A stretch of 64,000 nucleotides of DNA from Lentibacillus sp. JNUCC-1. GTDB lineage: Bacteria; Bacillota; Bacilli; Bacillales; Amphibacillaceae. Below the pieces are notes generated by a model, which was not told the DNA's origin, ran no database searches, and worked only from the letters and a program-made list of their open reading frames with translations. Within the stretch, counting starts at the first letter, position 1, and each line of letters opens with the position of its first letter. Made by a program: the position numbers and the translations under genes. The stretch is taken from the NCBI RefSeq assembly GCF_009741735.1, contig NZ_WHOH01000001.1, positions 248,001 to 312,000 of the forward strand, in the 5' to 3' direction. Of this stretch, positions 43,565-54,263 are shown piece by piece.

Positions 43565-45382
43565 TTACTGATCAAGAAGCATATTCTCCATCTCTGTGAG
43601 TTTTTCTTCAAAGACATCAAGTGCCGCAAGTATCGGTTGCTTTGATGTCATGTCGACACCGGCTTTTTTCAGCACTTCAATAGGATCTTCACTGCTGCCT
43701 GCTTTCAGGAAGTCATTGATATAACGATCAACAGCGCCTTCTTTGCCATCAAGGATACCTGCTGCAAGTGCAGTAGCGGCTGAGTAGCCTGTGGCATACT
43801 GGTACACATAGTAGTTCATATAGAAATGCGGAATCCGGGCCCATTCCAGCGCAATAGCTTCATCTGACACAACATCTTCGCCGAAATATTTTTGATTCAG
43901 ATCATAGTAGATCTCACTTAGTTTGTCGGCTGTAAGTGCTGTGCCATTCTGCTGTTGTTTATGAATTTCATGTTCGAATTCAGCAAACATTGTCTGCCGG
44001 AATACTGTACCGCGAAAACCTTCCAGAAAATTATTCAAAATATATAGCTTCTGCTGTTTATCTTCAAGATGATTCAGCATGTATTCATTCAGCAGCGCTT
44101 CGTTTGTAGTAGATGCTACTTCGGCTACAAAAATTGAATAGTTTCCATACCGGTACGGCTGTGCTTCTCTTGTGTAATAACTATGCACGGAATGGCCCAA
44201 TTCGTGGGCAAGGGTAAACATGTCGTTAACCGAATCACGCCAGTTCATTAAGATATACGGATTTGTTCCATAAGATCCAGAAGAATAAGCCCCACTCCGT
44301 TTGCCTTTATTCTCTTCTACATCAATCCAACGGTTTTCATAGCCTTCTTTTAAAATATTGACGTATTCCTTACCAAGCGGAGCAAGACCTTCTAACACAT
44401 ATTGCTGGGCTTTCTCATAATTGATCTTCATATCTGTATCCTGGATGAGCGGTGTATACATATCATACATATGTAATTGATCCACACCGAGGACTTTCTT
44501 ACGCAGGTCAGCATATCTGTGCAATAAAGGCAGACGTTCGTTCACTGCTTCAACCAAGTTGTCATATACCTGCTCGGGAATATTATTGTTGTGCAGCGCT
44601 GCCTGACGTGCAGAATCAAAATGACGCACATGGGCATTGAAATTACTTGATTTAACCTGTCCAGCCAGAGTAGACGCAAATGTATGCTTAAATTGATCAT
44701 AAGTGTTGTACATTGCTTCAAATGCACCTTTACGTACATCACGCTTGGCTGACTCCATAAACCCAAGATAACGTCCGTGTGTGAGTTCCACATCGTCTCC
44801 GTTATCATCTTTTATTACTGGGAACGTCAAGTCTGCATTATTCAGCATGCTGAATGTTTGAGATGTGCTGGACATTGGTTCTGCGGCTTGAGCAAGAAGG
44901 GCTTCTTCCTTCTGACTTAACACATGCGGCCGACTGCGATTGATTTCATCCAATGTATGCTGATACATCTTAAGTCCATCATTTTCTGCTACGAACTGCT
45001 GTAACTTAGCCTCTTCCATTTCCAGGATTTCCGGTGTAATAAAACTCATGGCACTTGAGGCCAAAGTTAGTAAGCTTTCAGCCTGTGCATTTAAAGATTG
45101 ATAAAATCCATTTGTCGTATCCTGGTCGTAACGCATATGGGAATACGCGAATAATTTACCCAAACGTTCAGATAATTCATCTTGTAATTTAAACACTTTA
45201 AGCAGTGTATCTGCTGACTCTCCTAATTTCCCTTGGAATTCGGCAAACTTTGGGAATTCCTCTTTAAGTGCTTTAAACTCTTCTTCCCATGCTTCATCTG
45301 TTGAAAAAATCTTTTCAAGGTCCCATGTTAATTCAACAGGAATGTCTTCCCGTTTAGGCAATTCTTTTGTCGTATCCGCCAT
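43565..45382 (-). CDS. pepF: Oligoendopeptidase F
   Basis: A 605-residue M3-family zinc peptidase. The metal site is TLAHELGHSVHSYYT (HExxH, about residues 388-402), with the third ligand in VAEVASTTNEALLNEYML downstream. It cleaves oligopeptides of about 7-17 residues in the cytoplasm; in B. subtilis (YjbG) excess PepF affects sporulation phosphorelay peptides. The ATG at 45382 has GGAGGAG seven bases upstream. It follows coiA in the same direction, 69 bases apart, as in B. subtilis yjbF-yjbG. Confidence 0.95.
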   Translation of the reverse strand: MADTTKELPKREDIPVELTWDLEKIFSTDEAWEEEFKALKEEFPKFAEFQGKLGESADTLLKVFKLQDELSERLGKLFAYSHMRYDQDTTNGFYQSLNAQAESLLTLASSAMSFITPEILEMEEAKLQQFVAENDGLKMYQHTLDEINRSRPHVLSQKEEALLAQAAEPMSSTSQTFSMLNNADLTFPVIKDDNGDDVELTHGRYLGFMESAKRDVRKGAFEAMYNTYDQFKHTFASTLAGQVKSSNFNAHVRHFDSARQAALHNNNIPEQVYDNLVEAVNERLPLLHRYADLRKKVLGVDQLHMYDMYTPLIQDTDMKINYEKAQQYVLEGLAPLGKEYVNILKEGYENRWIDVEENKGKRSGAYSSGSYGTNPYILMNWRDSVNDMFTLAHELGHSVHSYYTREAQPYRYGNYSIFVAEVASTTNEALLNEYMLNHLEDKQQKLYILNNFLEGFRGTVFRQTMFAEFEHEIHKQQQNGTALTADKLSEIYYDLNQKYFGEDVVSDEAIALEWARIPHFYMNYYVYQYATGYSAATALAAGILDGKEGAVDRYINDFLKAGSSEDPIEVLKKAGVDMTSKQPILAALDVFEEKLTEMENMLLDQ

Positions 45383-45451
45383 TCAATCTCCTCCTTCTTT
45401 ACTTAAAGCAATAAATGTCCGTCTTTTCTAGTATAACTGAAAAGTGCTGAT

Positions 45452-46630
45452 TCATGCTTCTATTGTGCTCAACTTTTTGGAAAGTTCTTCTAACATGATT
45501 TGATCCATGGCTATCGCGGCTTCAATATGATTGGGAACTGGAATCAATTGATGTTTTATAAATACATTGGGTGCTACTTCCTTCATAATTCCAAGTAAGA
45601 CAAGCCAGGACAAGTAACAATAGACAGGGTGATAAGTTTTGAAACTGTGAAGCGAGGGTGAACAATGGCTCTTCACATGATCGATGCAGCATTCAAGTGT
45701 TATGGGTCGCCCTAAAGTCAAGGGAATCAGGAGATCTATACAAAGACGACTTTGCCAGTTCCACAAGGGGGTTTTCATGAGGTGTTGTGTGGGGACCGGT
45801 AAGTGAACAATCGCAGGCAAGTGTTCCCGGTGACTGCCTTTCTCATACAACCATTGGTGCCAGACAAGGTTGGTACCATACTGGCGTTTAAGCGGGGCCG
45901 CTCTAAAGCGTCTTTTTTCTTCTTTCCACAATCTGAGTAAAGTCATCGAATCAAATTGCTCAGAGCCAAACAGCTCATTAAACATGAGATCCCCAACCCT
46001 ACAAATTGTGATTCTTCCAAGGGCGCGCTTCGAATCAGTTTCATAAATATCTTTCACAATGGCTATTTCGGATGTTTCAGGATGGAAGAAGAACAATGTT
46101 TGAGGAAATCCAGGTGAAAATATGTGGATAAATTGTTTTATAAAGAGGTTGAGACGAAAGCGATAACGGTGCAGTCGTTTAAAGTGGTTGGCACCCAGAA
46201 TCCAAATTGGGGTGATGCCCAATTGTGCGTATCCGCGATTTCTTTTATGAATTTCATTTGCTGAAATACGGGCACATTGATATTCAATAGCAATTTTCTT
46301 GTGACCGATTTCTAAATACAAATCCGGCCGTTGTTGAATGTCAGGCAGCCACGTTTCAAGTGTAACAGTGCTGGGGAATTGTTGCAGGAGCCAGCGGTAT
46401 AATAACAACTTGCCACGCTCATGATACACACCCTCTCCTTTATCAATATCGGGGCAAGTGTCAGCGATGTGATGAGCAAAGTGCGCAATTACCTTATGCC
46501 CTGCGCGTAAAACCACAGACTGTTTACAAAGCGGACAGACATGTGCTTGTCCACGCAGATTTTCCAGCTCCTGACGCGTCATCAAAGCAGGGGTCACCAA
46601 TTCATCATATTCATTTTTAGCTTGAAGCAT
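45452..46630 (-). CDS. coiA: Competence protein CoiA
   Basis: A 392-residue CoiA (YjbF) protein. The N-terminal Cys region has CPLCKQSVVLRAGHKVIAHF (about residues 29-48). The nuclease-like core has HERGKLLLYRWLLQQ, then RPDLYLEIGHKKIAIEYQCA (residues 100-120, a PD-(D/E)xK-type restriction-nuclease motif), and ISANEIHKRNRGY follows. CoiA is needed for recombination of imported single-stranded DNA during transformation. The ATG at 46630 has GGAGGTG ten bases upstream; the longer frame from 46669 lacks support. Repeat copy 5 lies just upstream. Confidence 0.9.
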   Translation of the reverse strand: MLQAKNEYDELVTPALMTRQELENLRGQAHVCPLCKQSVVLRAGHKVIAHFAHHIADTCPDIDKGEGVYHERGKLLLYRWLLQQFPSTVTLETWLPDIQQRPDLYLEIGHKKIAIEYQCARISANEIHKRNRGYAQLGITPIWILGANHFKRLHRYRFRLNLFIKQFIHIFSPGFPQTLFFFHPETSEIAIVKDIYETDSKRALGRITICRVGDLMFNELFGSEQFDSMTLLRLWKEEKRRFRAAPLKRQYGTNLVWHQWLYEKGSHREHLPAIVHLPVPTQHLMKTPLWNWQSRLCIDLLIPLTLGRPITLECCIDHVKSHCSPSLHSFKTYHPVYCYLSWLVLLGIMKEVAPNVFIKHQLIPVPNHIEAAIAMDQIMLEELSKKLSTIEA

Positions 46631-46707
46631 TATATACAAACACCTCCATACCCTACTATACGACACCAACTAATAAAATCCTGCAAAAAATAATATTTTA
46701 ACAAACA

Positions 46708-46996
46708 TACTTTACATAAGCTGCGAACTAAACCTAATTAGGTATTTTATGAATGCTCCTGGCAACCGCTCGGGGAAAACACTCTGAGTCCAGTAGGTGC
46801 TGATGAGCCTCGGAACCACAGGGCGTGGGCCATGAAGAAGTGGCGATTGACGTCGCGATTTTAGCCTTCCTTCTCCGATGTCGGCCTCCGGGGTCTCACC
46901 GGAGCTTTGCATCCCACAGGACTCCCCGTGTTTCTCCCGAACTAATCGTGAGGCTGGTTCTCCGACCATTATGTAAATTGACCCGTCTAAGTCAAT
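46708..46996. repeat. Composite palindromic repeat, copy 5 (truncated, inverted)
   Basis: The left end is TACTTTACATAAGCTGCGAAC (about 46709). Arm 2 lies in reverse orientation (about 46769-46942, starting CGCTCGGGGAAAACACT) and includes the 70-base module (46811-46880, with GCGATTGACGTCGC). Arm 1 is missing apart from a possible remnant near 47007. The right end is lost next to the mecA terminator. The gap 46631-47057 holds no gene. Confidence 0.75.
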
Positions 46997-47024
46997 GAAT
47001 TAAATAGAGTGATTAGTTTGGAGA

Positions 47025-47054
47025 CAAAAAAAGACACCTGCTTTCGCAAGTGTC
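47025..47054 (-). terminator. mecA terminator
   Basis: On the minus strand GACACTTGC, loop GAAA, GCAGGTGTC (47033-47054) is followed by TTTTTTT. It begins four bases past the mecA stop. Confidence 0.92.
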
Positions 47055-47057
47055 AAT

Positions 47058-47741
47058 TTATATTTGAGCTGGGAAGTGTTGTCTGATTTGAGCGAATGTG
47101 TTGTTGTCGAATATCACTTTTCCGTATTCTTCAAGAATGTGTACCGTAGTTTGGGTGTCTTCGGAGAATTCAAACATCATGCTCATAATATCTTCTTGTA
47201 CATCGTCATCCATTACTTCCTCATCGAAACCTATATATAAATAGTAATGGTCGTTGTAATGGTACAGCGTGTTATCAACGTTATTCAGATCTTCAGGCAT
47301 ATAGTGGCTTAATTGAATCACATCTTCAAAGTTACGGAATTTCATAATAAGAGATAAATGATCCTCTTCATCTTCTTCAGAGTCATCCTTTTCTTCACTT
47401 CCGTACTTATCATCCAGCAGATCCTCGATTTTATCATCAACATCCAGATCAATCGTCTTGCCATTTTCACCAGGAAGTTCAAGCTGTTCCCCATTTTTCG
47501 AAACCTGAGCCTTTGTCACGATGATTTCGAGGCCTTTTTCCATTGCCTGGACTTGGATCCATAATGGTCCATCAACATTGAAGTCTTCTTCATAATTAAC
47601 TTCATCCATCATTTGCCAAAACAGCTGCTCACTGCGTTCACGATTATACCAAATCTCTTCACGCTCAAAACCGCGGTCTTCTATATCAACGTAAGATATA
47701 TAAAATTTTACTGTATTCTCATTGATGCGTTCTATTTCCAT
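47058..47741 (-). CDS. mecA: ClpC adaptor MecA
   Basis: A 227-residue MecA. The N-terminal substrate-binding domain begins MEIERINENTVKFYISYVDI and has FWQMMDEVNYEED. A Glu/Asp-rich linker (about residues 100-128) follows. The C-terminal ClpC-binding domain has VIQLSHYMPEDLNNVDNTLY and ends with VHILEEYGKVIFDNNTF. MecA presents ComK and other proteins to ClpCP and so restrains competence. Convincing ATG and length. The 328-base gap upstream contains only the spx terminator and possible promoter sequence. Confidence 0.96.
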   Translation of the reverse strand: MEIERINENTVKFYISYVDIEDRGFEREEIWYNRERSEQLFWQMMDEVNYEEDFNVDGPLWIQVQAMEKGLEIIVTKAQVSKNGEQLELPGENGKTIDLDVDDKIEDLLDDKYGSEEKDDSEEDEEDHLSLIMKFRNFEDVIQLSHYMPEDLNNVDNTLYHYNDHYYLYIGFDEEVMDDDVQEDIMSMMFEFSEDTQTTVHILEEYGKVIFDNNTFAQIRQHFPAQI

Positions 47742-48000
47742 TCATCTTCTCCCCTTCATTAATGAATTGGCTCCTGCTCACCACTACCTAAAAACATTTT
47801 CGGTACGGTTCATCTATAAGTGCCGCTTCGGTAAAAGGGCTTTTCCCCATCCGACTGTTTGCATGCCTATTTATCTTCTTATTTACATTGTATGATACCA
47901 CATGTCATTTTGAAAATTAAAATGCCCATATTTGATGAGTTAATATCTTATTTTAACCGATTCTTATGCGTTTGTCACGAGTAAAAATCCGATTCACAAG

Positions 48001-48036
48001 AAAAACGCAGATTAAGAAATTTCAACCTGCGTTTTT
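48001..48036 (-). terminator. spx terminator
   Basis: AAAAACGCAG (48001-48010) pairs with CTGCGTTTTT (48027-48036) around a 16-base loop, with a U-tract on the minus strand. It lies 34 bases after the spx stop. The rest of 47742-48000 shows no gene. Confidence 0.75.
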
Positions 48037-48069
48037 ATGGTATATTGAGGTACTAGGTGCGTGTCGTGA

Positions 48070-48465
48070 TTAATTGACCATGCGCTGTGCTTCGCGCAAT
48101 TGAAAAGTTCGGACTTCCCTTGGCAGGAAGCGCCTGATTTCATCTTCATTGTAACCAACTTGAAGGCGTTTTTCATCAAGAATAATCGGGCGTCTAAGCA
48201 ATCCGGGATTTTTTTGAATCAGATCAAACAAATCCTTCAATGGCAATTGATCAATGTTGATATCAAGCTTCTGAAACACCTTCGATCTTGTGGAGATAAT
48301 TTCATCTGTTCCATCTTCAGTCATTCTTAGAATTTCCTTAATCTCATCCATCGTTAGAGATTCTGAAAAGATGTTCCGTTCTGTGAACGGGATGTTGTGT
48401 TCTTCCAACCAAGATTTTGCTTTTCGGCAAGATGTGCAGCTTGGCGAGGTATATAGTGTGACCAT
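48070..48465 (-). CDS. spx: Redox regulator Spx
   Basis: A 131-residue ArsC-family protein of exactly the Spx length. It starts [20 protein letters not shown], with the redox switch reading CTSC, and the usual [10 protein letters not shown] and [13 protein letters not shown] (RNA polymerase alpha contact region, basic residue preserved) follow. Spx binds RNA polymerase alpha-CTD under thiol stress and switches transcription. The ATG at 48465 has GGAG eleven bases upstream; the four extra codons upstream are not part of the family. SpxH (41978), MecA and CoiA are in the same window. Confidence 0.97.
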   Translation of the reverse strand: MVTLYTSPSCTSCRKAKSWLEEHNIPFTERNIFSESLTMDEIKEILRMTEDGTDEIISTRSKVFQKLDINIDQLPLKDLFDLIQKNPGLLRRPIILDEKRLQVGYNEDEIRRFLPREVRTFQLREAQRMVN

Positions 48466-48545
48466 TCTAAATCTCACTCCTCAATCTGAAATATACTTGC
48501 TTTAAACCTATAGATTTCTTATTTAAGAATAAGTTTAATTTATCC

Positions 48546-48573
48546 ACTATGTAAATTATACTACATTTGTCAA
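48546..48573 (-). promoter_or_regulatory. Putative spx promoter with inverted repeat in the spacer
   Basis: On the minus strand TTGACA (48568-48573), a 16-base spacer and CATAGT (48546-48551) form a plausible sigma-A promoter 81 bases upstream of the spx ATG. The spacer and -10 region carry ATGTAGTATAATTTACAT (48549-48566), with inverted ATGTA/TACAT ends, where a repressor would block polymerase. In B. subtilis a spx promoter is repressed by PerR and YodB; which factor would bind here is unknown. Confidence 0.45.
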
Positions 48574-48715
48574 GCAAAAGGTAGGCTTATTCCAAAAAAG
48601 ACAAATTTAAAAAGTGTTGTTCACATTTTGTTCTTATTTTATATACTTAACTTTCCCTATTAGAAAGCGTTTAAACCTTTTTTTGAAAAAAATTTTGATT
48701 TTCTTAACAGAAGAG

Positions 48716-48747
48716 AGCGTGCCGGCCATGATTAAAGCCGGCACGCT
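48716..48747. terminator. Hairpin terminator of yjbC
   Basis: AGCGTGCCGGC (48716-48726) pairs with GCCGGCACGCT (48737-48747). It lies four bases past the stop of the minus-strand GNAT gene. Confidence 0.8.
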
Positions 48748-48751
48748 TTTC

Positions 48752-49345
48752 TTAAGCCTTCTCCGGTTCTTCCAAATGATCAAAAATATCATTAGTATCT
48801 CTTTCTTGATCAAATACAAGAACCTCATGAACAGGTTGATACGATTCGCCGTACAACTCTTCATCCTTATACGTATGGATGTCTTCATACATTTTTTTCA
48901 TCTGTTCATAAATGACATTTTCCGATTCGTCATTTGGTGACCAGAATAGGATTTCCATTGGTGTTTCTTCTTTCGTTGCCAGGGACCGGCGATTATAACC
49001 AATAGATTGTGCATGTGAAAATCCTTCCCGTTTGTAAAAATGAAGGCGCTTGGCAGTATCTGTATCTTCATAATCCACAGGCTCAACTTCCAGGATGATT
49101 GGCTTATTTTTCATCTTGAGCTTTTCTATAAGTTGATGGCCAATTCCCTGCCCGCGTGATTTGGTTGAAACCCATACATAATCTATAAAAATAAACGTTT
49201 CAAACTCCGCATACATCATCACATGATAAGGACCTTCATCTTTATAGTAGACATCGCCTTTTTCTTCAAGAAGCATTTCCATATGTTCCTGTGATTTCAT
49301 TTCTTCAATCGGGAAATATTGATTCAGCTTTTCATACCAATCCAT
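48752..49345 (-). CDS. yjbC: GNAT family acetyltransferase YjbC
   Basis: A 197-residue GNAT protein. It begins MDWYEKLNQYFPIEEMKSQE, with FIFIDYVWVSTKSRGQGIGHQLIEKL (acetyl-CoA loop, about residues 60-80) and RLHFYKREGFSHAQSIGYNR. The acidic C-terminal part is specific to YjbC. Substrate unknown. In B. subtilis yjbC lies immediately upstream of spx and is read through into it; here a hairpin terminator separates them. The ATG at 49345 matches the family start, although the GGAG is 12 bases away. The seven-codon longer form is less likely. Confidence 0.9.
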   Translation of the reverse strand: MDWYEKLNQYFPIEEMKSQEHMEMLLEEKGDVYYKDEGPYHVMMYAEFETFIFIDYVWVSTKSRGQGIGHQLIEKLKMKNKPIILEVEPVDYEDTDTAKRLHFYKREGFSHAQSIGYNRRSLATKEETPMEILFWSPNDESENVIYEQMKKMYEDIHTYKDEELYGESYQPVHEVLVFDQERDTNDIFDHLEEPEKA

Positions 49346-49511
49346 TAAAGTAAACGTCTCCTTCACAAATTAATCATCATTAAGTATACATCAATTGTTG
49401 TTGATTGTTAAACGGCTTTTTTCTGAAAATAGCCGGATAAAACTGAGTGAGCACCGTTGTGCATAGCTCACCTTTCGTATACTTAAAATAGCGTTTAATT
49501 AAACCATATTA

Positions 49512-50738
49512 TTATGGTGTGTAGTCAACGTTCTTTGTATACGTATTGCCAGAATTCCACAACAGAAATTCGTCAATGCCGTTTTCATTCAGTGCTTTAA
49601 TCTGAGCTTCTACTTCTGCCTTACCATATTGTTTGGTTGGGCCGGAATAAAGCCAAGGTGCTTCAAAATCCTGAAGCCATGGTCTTGATGTAGGGCTTTT
49701 ATCCCCCAGTTGTGCAAGTAGATCATTTTCTACTTTTGCATACTCAGTTACTAGGCGGTAAGGCTCTTTATCCGGCATAGGTATGCCAAAGTAGTTATTT
49801 CCCCAGTGACTCGGGTAGATCATAGATGAAATAACGTCTACGTTTTCTGAGATCTCAAGGAAGTTTTGACCGATTCCCGGCGTTTCTACAACATCCGCAG
49901 CATAGCCAAAAATATCAACGGCAACATCGACATCGTAATATTCAAGCTCTTTCCGGGCATAACTCACAAAATCAGTTACAGCTTCGACACGCTGCTTAAT
50001 CTCCCCTTCTTTAAAGTCTGCGTATTCCCCTAAACTGTAGTCAAAGCGATCAGCGTAACGTTCAAATCCTTCTGGGAAGCGCACGTAATCAAATTGGATT
50101 TCTTTGAAGCCCAGCTTGGCAGCCTCCTCGGCAATATCAACATTGTATTCCCAAACTTCTTTCATGAACGGGTTGACGAAAGCTTCTCCCTTATTATTCA
50201 CCCAGACCTTGCCATTTTCCTTAAATGACAATTCAGGACGCTTCTTAGCAAGTACAGAATCTTTAAAAACAACGATACGTGCGATCGGGTATATTCCTTT
50301 TTCTTCAAGAACCTCTAACATTTTTCTTGGGTCATCCATATAATTTAACGCGATGTCTTCAAAAGGTGACCCTTCTTCCGGTTTATACGTCAGGTTGCCG
50401 TGATCCTCTTTAATATCAATGACCATTGCGTTGAGATCAGTTGTATCGACAAGATCAACCAAGCCTTCAAAGCGACTGCCTCCCGCAGAAGGACCAGTCA
50501 CGTAGATGCCTCTGACAGCATCAGGGTAATCAAACTGGAGGCCTGAATCATATGTAAACCGTTGAAACTTGGTTTCTGAGTCAAGCAATTCAAGTGAAGT
50601 CTGTCGTTCATGGTGTAATTTCATGGGTTTTGCTTCATTGGATTCAGCATGTACATCAATAGATTGGGCAGGCATAAGCAGTGCTCCTGTTAACGCAACT
50701 GCGCTGATAAGTGGTTTATATATAAGTTTACGGATCAT
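49512..50738 (-). CDS. Secreted putative glycoside hydrolase (DUF4015)
   Basis: A 408-residue protein with an N-terminal signal peptide (MIRKLIYKPLISAVALTGAL to about residue 31, VHA). A TIM-barrel-like putative glycosyl hydrolase domain follows: VRGIYVTGPSAGGSRFEGLV, then AMVIDIKEDHGNLTYKPEEG (conserved Asp), IQFDYVRFPEGFERY (strand with Asp/Tyr/Arg) and FLLWNSGNTYTKNVDYTP at the C-terminus. The family is related to GH13/DUF187-like enzymes; the substrate is presumably an extracellular or cell-wall polysaccharide, not shown. ATG at 50738 with GGGAG upstream. Upstream is the divergent trpS T-box region. Confidence 0.85.
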   Translation of the reverse strand: MIRKLIYKPLISAVALTGALLMPAQSIDVHAESNEAKPMKLHHERQTSLELLDSETKFQRFTYDSGLQFDYPDAVRGIYVTGPSAGGSRFEGLVDLVDTTDLNAMVIDIKEDHGNLTYKPEEGSPFEDIALNYMDDPRKMLEVLEEKGIYPIARIVVFKDSVLAKKRPELSFKENGKVWVNNKGEAFVNPFMKEVWEYNVDIAEEAAKLGFKEIQFDYVRFPEGFERYADRFDYSLGEYADFKEGEIKQRVEAVTDFVSYARKELEYYDVDVAVDIFGYAADVVETPGIGQNFLEISENVDVISSMIYPSHWGNNYFGIPMPDKEPYRLVTEYAKVENDLLAQLGDKSPTSRPWLQDFEAPWLYSGPTKQYGKAEVEAQIKALNENGIDEFLLWNSGNTYTKNVDYTP

Positions 50739-50827
50739 GTATCATCAATCTCCCATATTAGTCTTGCATTCTATTATATACGACTGGGATGCAAAATTGA
50801 ATAGGAAAATTAAATACTGTCATTTTC

Positions 50828-50856
50828 TTGATTTCTCGATGATGTTTCTTTATAAT
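50828..50856 (+). promoter_or_regulatory. Sigma-A promoter of the trpS leader
   Basis: TTGATT (50828-50833), an exact 17-base spacer and TATAAT (50851-50856). The predicted transcript begins about 50863 and covers the T-box leader. Confidence 0.8.
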
Positions 50857-50862
50857 TGGATC

Positions 50863-51072
50863 AATATTAATATGTGCAATGATAAAGAAGCAGTACAATC
50901 ACCCTCTGGTTATTAGAGAGCTTGTGGTAGGTGGAAACAAGCATCAAGGTGAATTGGAATTGGACTTTAGAGCACATAACTGTTTAAAGTGATTCTGCCG
51001 TTGATGGCTGAATAATAAGGGTGGCACCGCGGTTCATTCGTCCCTTTACCTGAGGATGAGTGGGCTTTTTTT
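50863..51072 (+). promoter_or_regulatory. T-box riboswitch (tryptophan) upstream of trpS
   Basis: The T-box sequence AGGGTGGCACCGCGG is at 51018-51032. The terminator is CATTCGTCC (51035-51043) pairing, with two G-U pairs, with GGATGAGTG (51054-51062), followed by GGC and seven T. Stem I lies at about 50915-50975 and contains GGTGAATTGGAATTGGAC, where a UGG codon (50961-50963 is the likelier of two) would be the specifier for tRNA-Trp. Uncharged tRNA-Trp would favour the antiterminator and read-through into trpS. Confidence 0.93.
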
Positions 51073-51087
51073 GTGGCAAAAAAGTAA

Positions 51088-52176
<1,089 letters not shown>

Positions 52177-52193
52177 TAATTTTTTACATCATA

Positions 52194-52228
52194 AATGCCT
52201 GGCATGGAAGTTAATCATGCCAGGCATT
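52194..52228 (+). terminator. trpS terminator
   Basis: AATGCCTGGCATG (52194-52206) pairs perfectly with CATGCCAGGCATT (52216-52228). It lies 18 bases after the stop and may also serve the convergent yjbA gene. Confidence 0.88.
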
Positions 52229-52247
52229 ATATTTGAGTAATAAAGAA

Positions 52248-53006
52248 TTACTGTTGTTTTGAAGCTTGTTGTTTCTGTTCTTCAAAAGCCCACATTTTTT
52301 CAAGAAAAGGCTGCCCTTTAATCAACTTCTCACAGAACTCTTCATGGGCAAGACTCCATCCTTGCCGCACACTACTGTAGAGTGTTCTCCAGGCTTTTTC
52401 CTCGTTCATATAATGGATATTCGGATATTGCTTTGGATCCCATTCAGTCAACCAATAACGCAATTCTTCAATCCTGTTCGCAGTTCTCAGCTGATCCAAC
52501 CCCATCATCATAAGCTGTTTGAGCTGCCGCTCTCGCCTAGTTAACCCGAAGACAAGATCTGGAGCCATTGATAGCATGTGATAAGCTTTTTTATAATCAA
52601 GCGTTTCAAAACCATATGACTTCGGCTTCACGTTTTGCACCATGTCATAAACGAGCTGTTCTTGACGTGGAATGAGACGGCTTTTTTTGATCGGTATACT
52701 GTATCCCGCTGTATCAATTGCGATGATCTCTGTTCCATCTGTTATCACAGCAGCATAATCCAGACATTTCCGCATCTGCCCTTTTCTCGCATAAGCGCGC
52801 CGATAAACTGTATCCAGAAGTGCTTTCGGTACGTCATGCATATCATTTTCGATATACTGGTAGAGCGGTTTTGTTATGTACAGAAGCGGCACTTGATCCA
52901 AGAGTTCGATTTTATCTTCTTTGCGCCATTCATGAAAGTAACAGACGTTATATCCGTTCTCTTCGCCTTCAAACCAATTCACCCATACATCATGCAAATA
53001 TAACAT
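52248..53006 (-). CDS. yjbA: YjbA family protein (DUF3603)
   Basis: A 252-residue cytoplasmic protein. It starts [20 protein letters not shown], with [20 protein letters not shown] and [20 protein letters not shown], matching the YjbA/DUF3603 family of Bacillaceae. Its biochemical role is not known. The location next to trpS is the same as in B. subtilis (yjbA-trpS). ATG start with GAGGGTTG upstream. The C-terminus ends in a Gln/Lys-rich helix. Confidence 0.88.
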   Translation of the reverse strand: MLYLHDVWVNWFEGEENGYNVCYFHEWRKEDKIELLDQVPLLYITKPLYQYIENDMHDVPKALLDTVYRRAYARKGQMRKCLDYAAVITDGTEIIAIDTAGYSIPIKKSRLIPRQEQLVYDMVQNVKPKSYGFETLDYKKAYHMLSMAPDLVFGLTRRERQLKQLMMMGLDQLRTANRIEELRYWLTEWDPKQYPNIHYMNEEKAWRTLYSSVRQGWSLAHEEFCEKLIKGQPFLEKMWAFEEQKQQASKQQ

Positions 53007-53071
53007 AAAACAACCCTCGCTTTTTACTATAACTTAGAATACATTATGGCCATGATTGCCTGAAAATATTC

Positions 53072-53278
53072 TTAAAGGTTGTTTGGAAAGCGATATATAG
53101 CAATACCCATTAACAAAATACCAATTGGTAAAAAGTAGCACTCCGGCCGGTCTTTAATGAATAGAATATAGTCCATCCACCCAAGCCCTGCCGGCAAAAA
53201 GTTAACGTAGACAATCAGTGTCACACCGCCTGAAACAGCTAGTCCAAATCCAATCAAAAAAATAAATATATGCCCCAT
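53072..53278 (-). CDS. Small two-helix membrane protein (68 aa)
   Basis: A 68-residue hydrophobic protein. The first helix is IFIFLIGFGLAVSGGVTLIVY; a loop with Pro/Gly and Trp follows; the second helix is ECYFLPIGILLMGIAIYRFP. Not recognised by name; similar short proteins are found near yjbA in related genera, as far as I can recall. The ATG has GGGGTGAG upstream. The 260 bases upstream of it (53279-53539) show no gene. Confidence 0.65.
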   Translation of the reverse strand: MGHIFIFLIGFGLAVSGGVTLIVYVNFLPAGLGWMDYILFIKDRPECYFLPIGILLMGIAIYRFPNNL

Positions 53279-53539
53279 AATCTCACCCCATGCTTGTCCA
53301 GAGATTTAATGAAGTATATGTATATTGCACCAAAAACATGACCTAAATCCCAAAAGTGCAAATGCCCGTTTAGCAAACTTCAGCACACTTCGTAGCGAGA
53401 GAAAGGAAACACAACCAGGTACGAATCGGATATTGACTGACCGTAATGTAGAAGTGTGACATCTGCTGGGCACAGAGCAGGACAACTCCTTGCTGAGAAA
53501 TAGCGTTACCACACCTGAATCGTGCTTTTAAACAAGCAT

Positions 53540-54192
53540 AGTATAAGTAAACTGCGAACTAAATAGGCGGTTTTTTGACCGCCATTAAGCACTCTATATG
53601 TTTAAACGAGCACCGTGATTTGCGCTGCGGGAAGTCGCTTTCCGCGGGCACGGCCTCAGTCTCCTCGCTCGCAAAGACCGCTCACTGTGGGGTCTTCGGA
53701 CTCGTGCTGTTCCCGCAGGAGTCGACTTCCCTCCGCTCCAATCACTTTATGTTAATTGAATGCTTGGACGGTCCTGTTTAAGAAAACAAGTAAGAACGTG
53801 AACGCTCTTAAACAGTTAGTACTAGGTCCATTTATACGTATTATTTCCAATTCAGAGGTAATCTCGGTTTACTTATGAGCATTTCTCCGCTCATGAGTGA
53901 TTTTCAGCCCCGATATGCGCTTCATCGTTCAACCCAATAAAGCAAGAAGATGAATAACACTCACCTAGCTCGGGGTAAACGCGGAGACTCCTGTGGGAGC
54001 AAAAGCCTAGATGAGACCCCGGAGCGCGCATTTGGGGAAGGAAGGCTAAAACCGCGACGTCCTGTCGCAACGCCTTCATGACCCACATCCTGTGGGCCCG
54101 AGGCACATCAGCGCCCACTGGACGCGGAGTGTTTTCCCCGAGCGATTGCCAGAAGCAGTCATTCACGTTTTTACTGGTTCGCAGTTTGTGTC
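53540..54192. repeat. Composite palindromic repeat, copy 6 (long form)
   Basis: The left end is AGTATAAGTAAACTGCGAAC (53540) and the right end GTTCGCAGTTTGTGTCT (about 54177-54193), giving well-preserved inverted ends. Arm 1 is at about 53612-53748, followed by a longer spacer, then arm 2 (about 53970-54150) with the 70-base module (54030-54102). It lies between a small membrane protein gene and the fabF terminator. Confidence 0.88.
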
Positions 54193-54263
54193 TAATACGC
54201 ATTAAATAAGTTTTAAAAGATTTTATTGTAAAAGCAATAATATTTTAGATAAGAGCCTTAAAA

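Noticed and set aside
48614..48940. 108-codon hydrophobic plus-strand frame between spx and yjbC
   Set aside because: It runs through the yjbC terminator and antisense to yjbC; A/T-rich sequence explains the hydrophobic residues.
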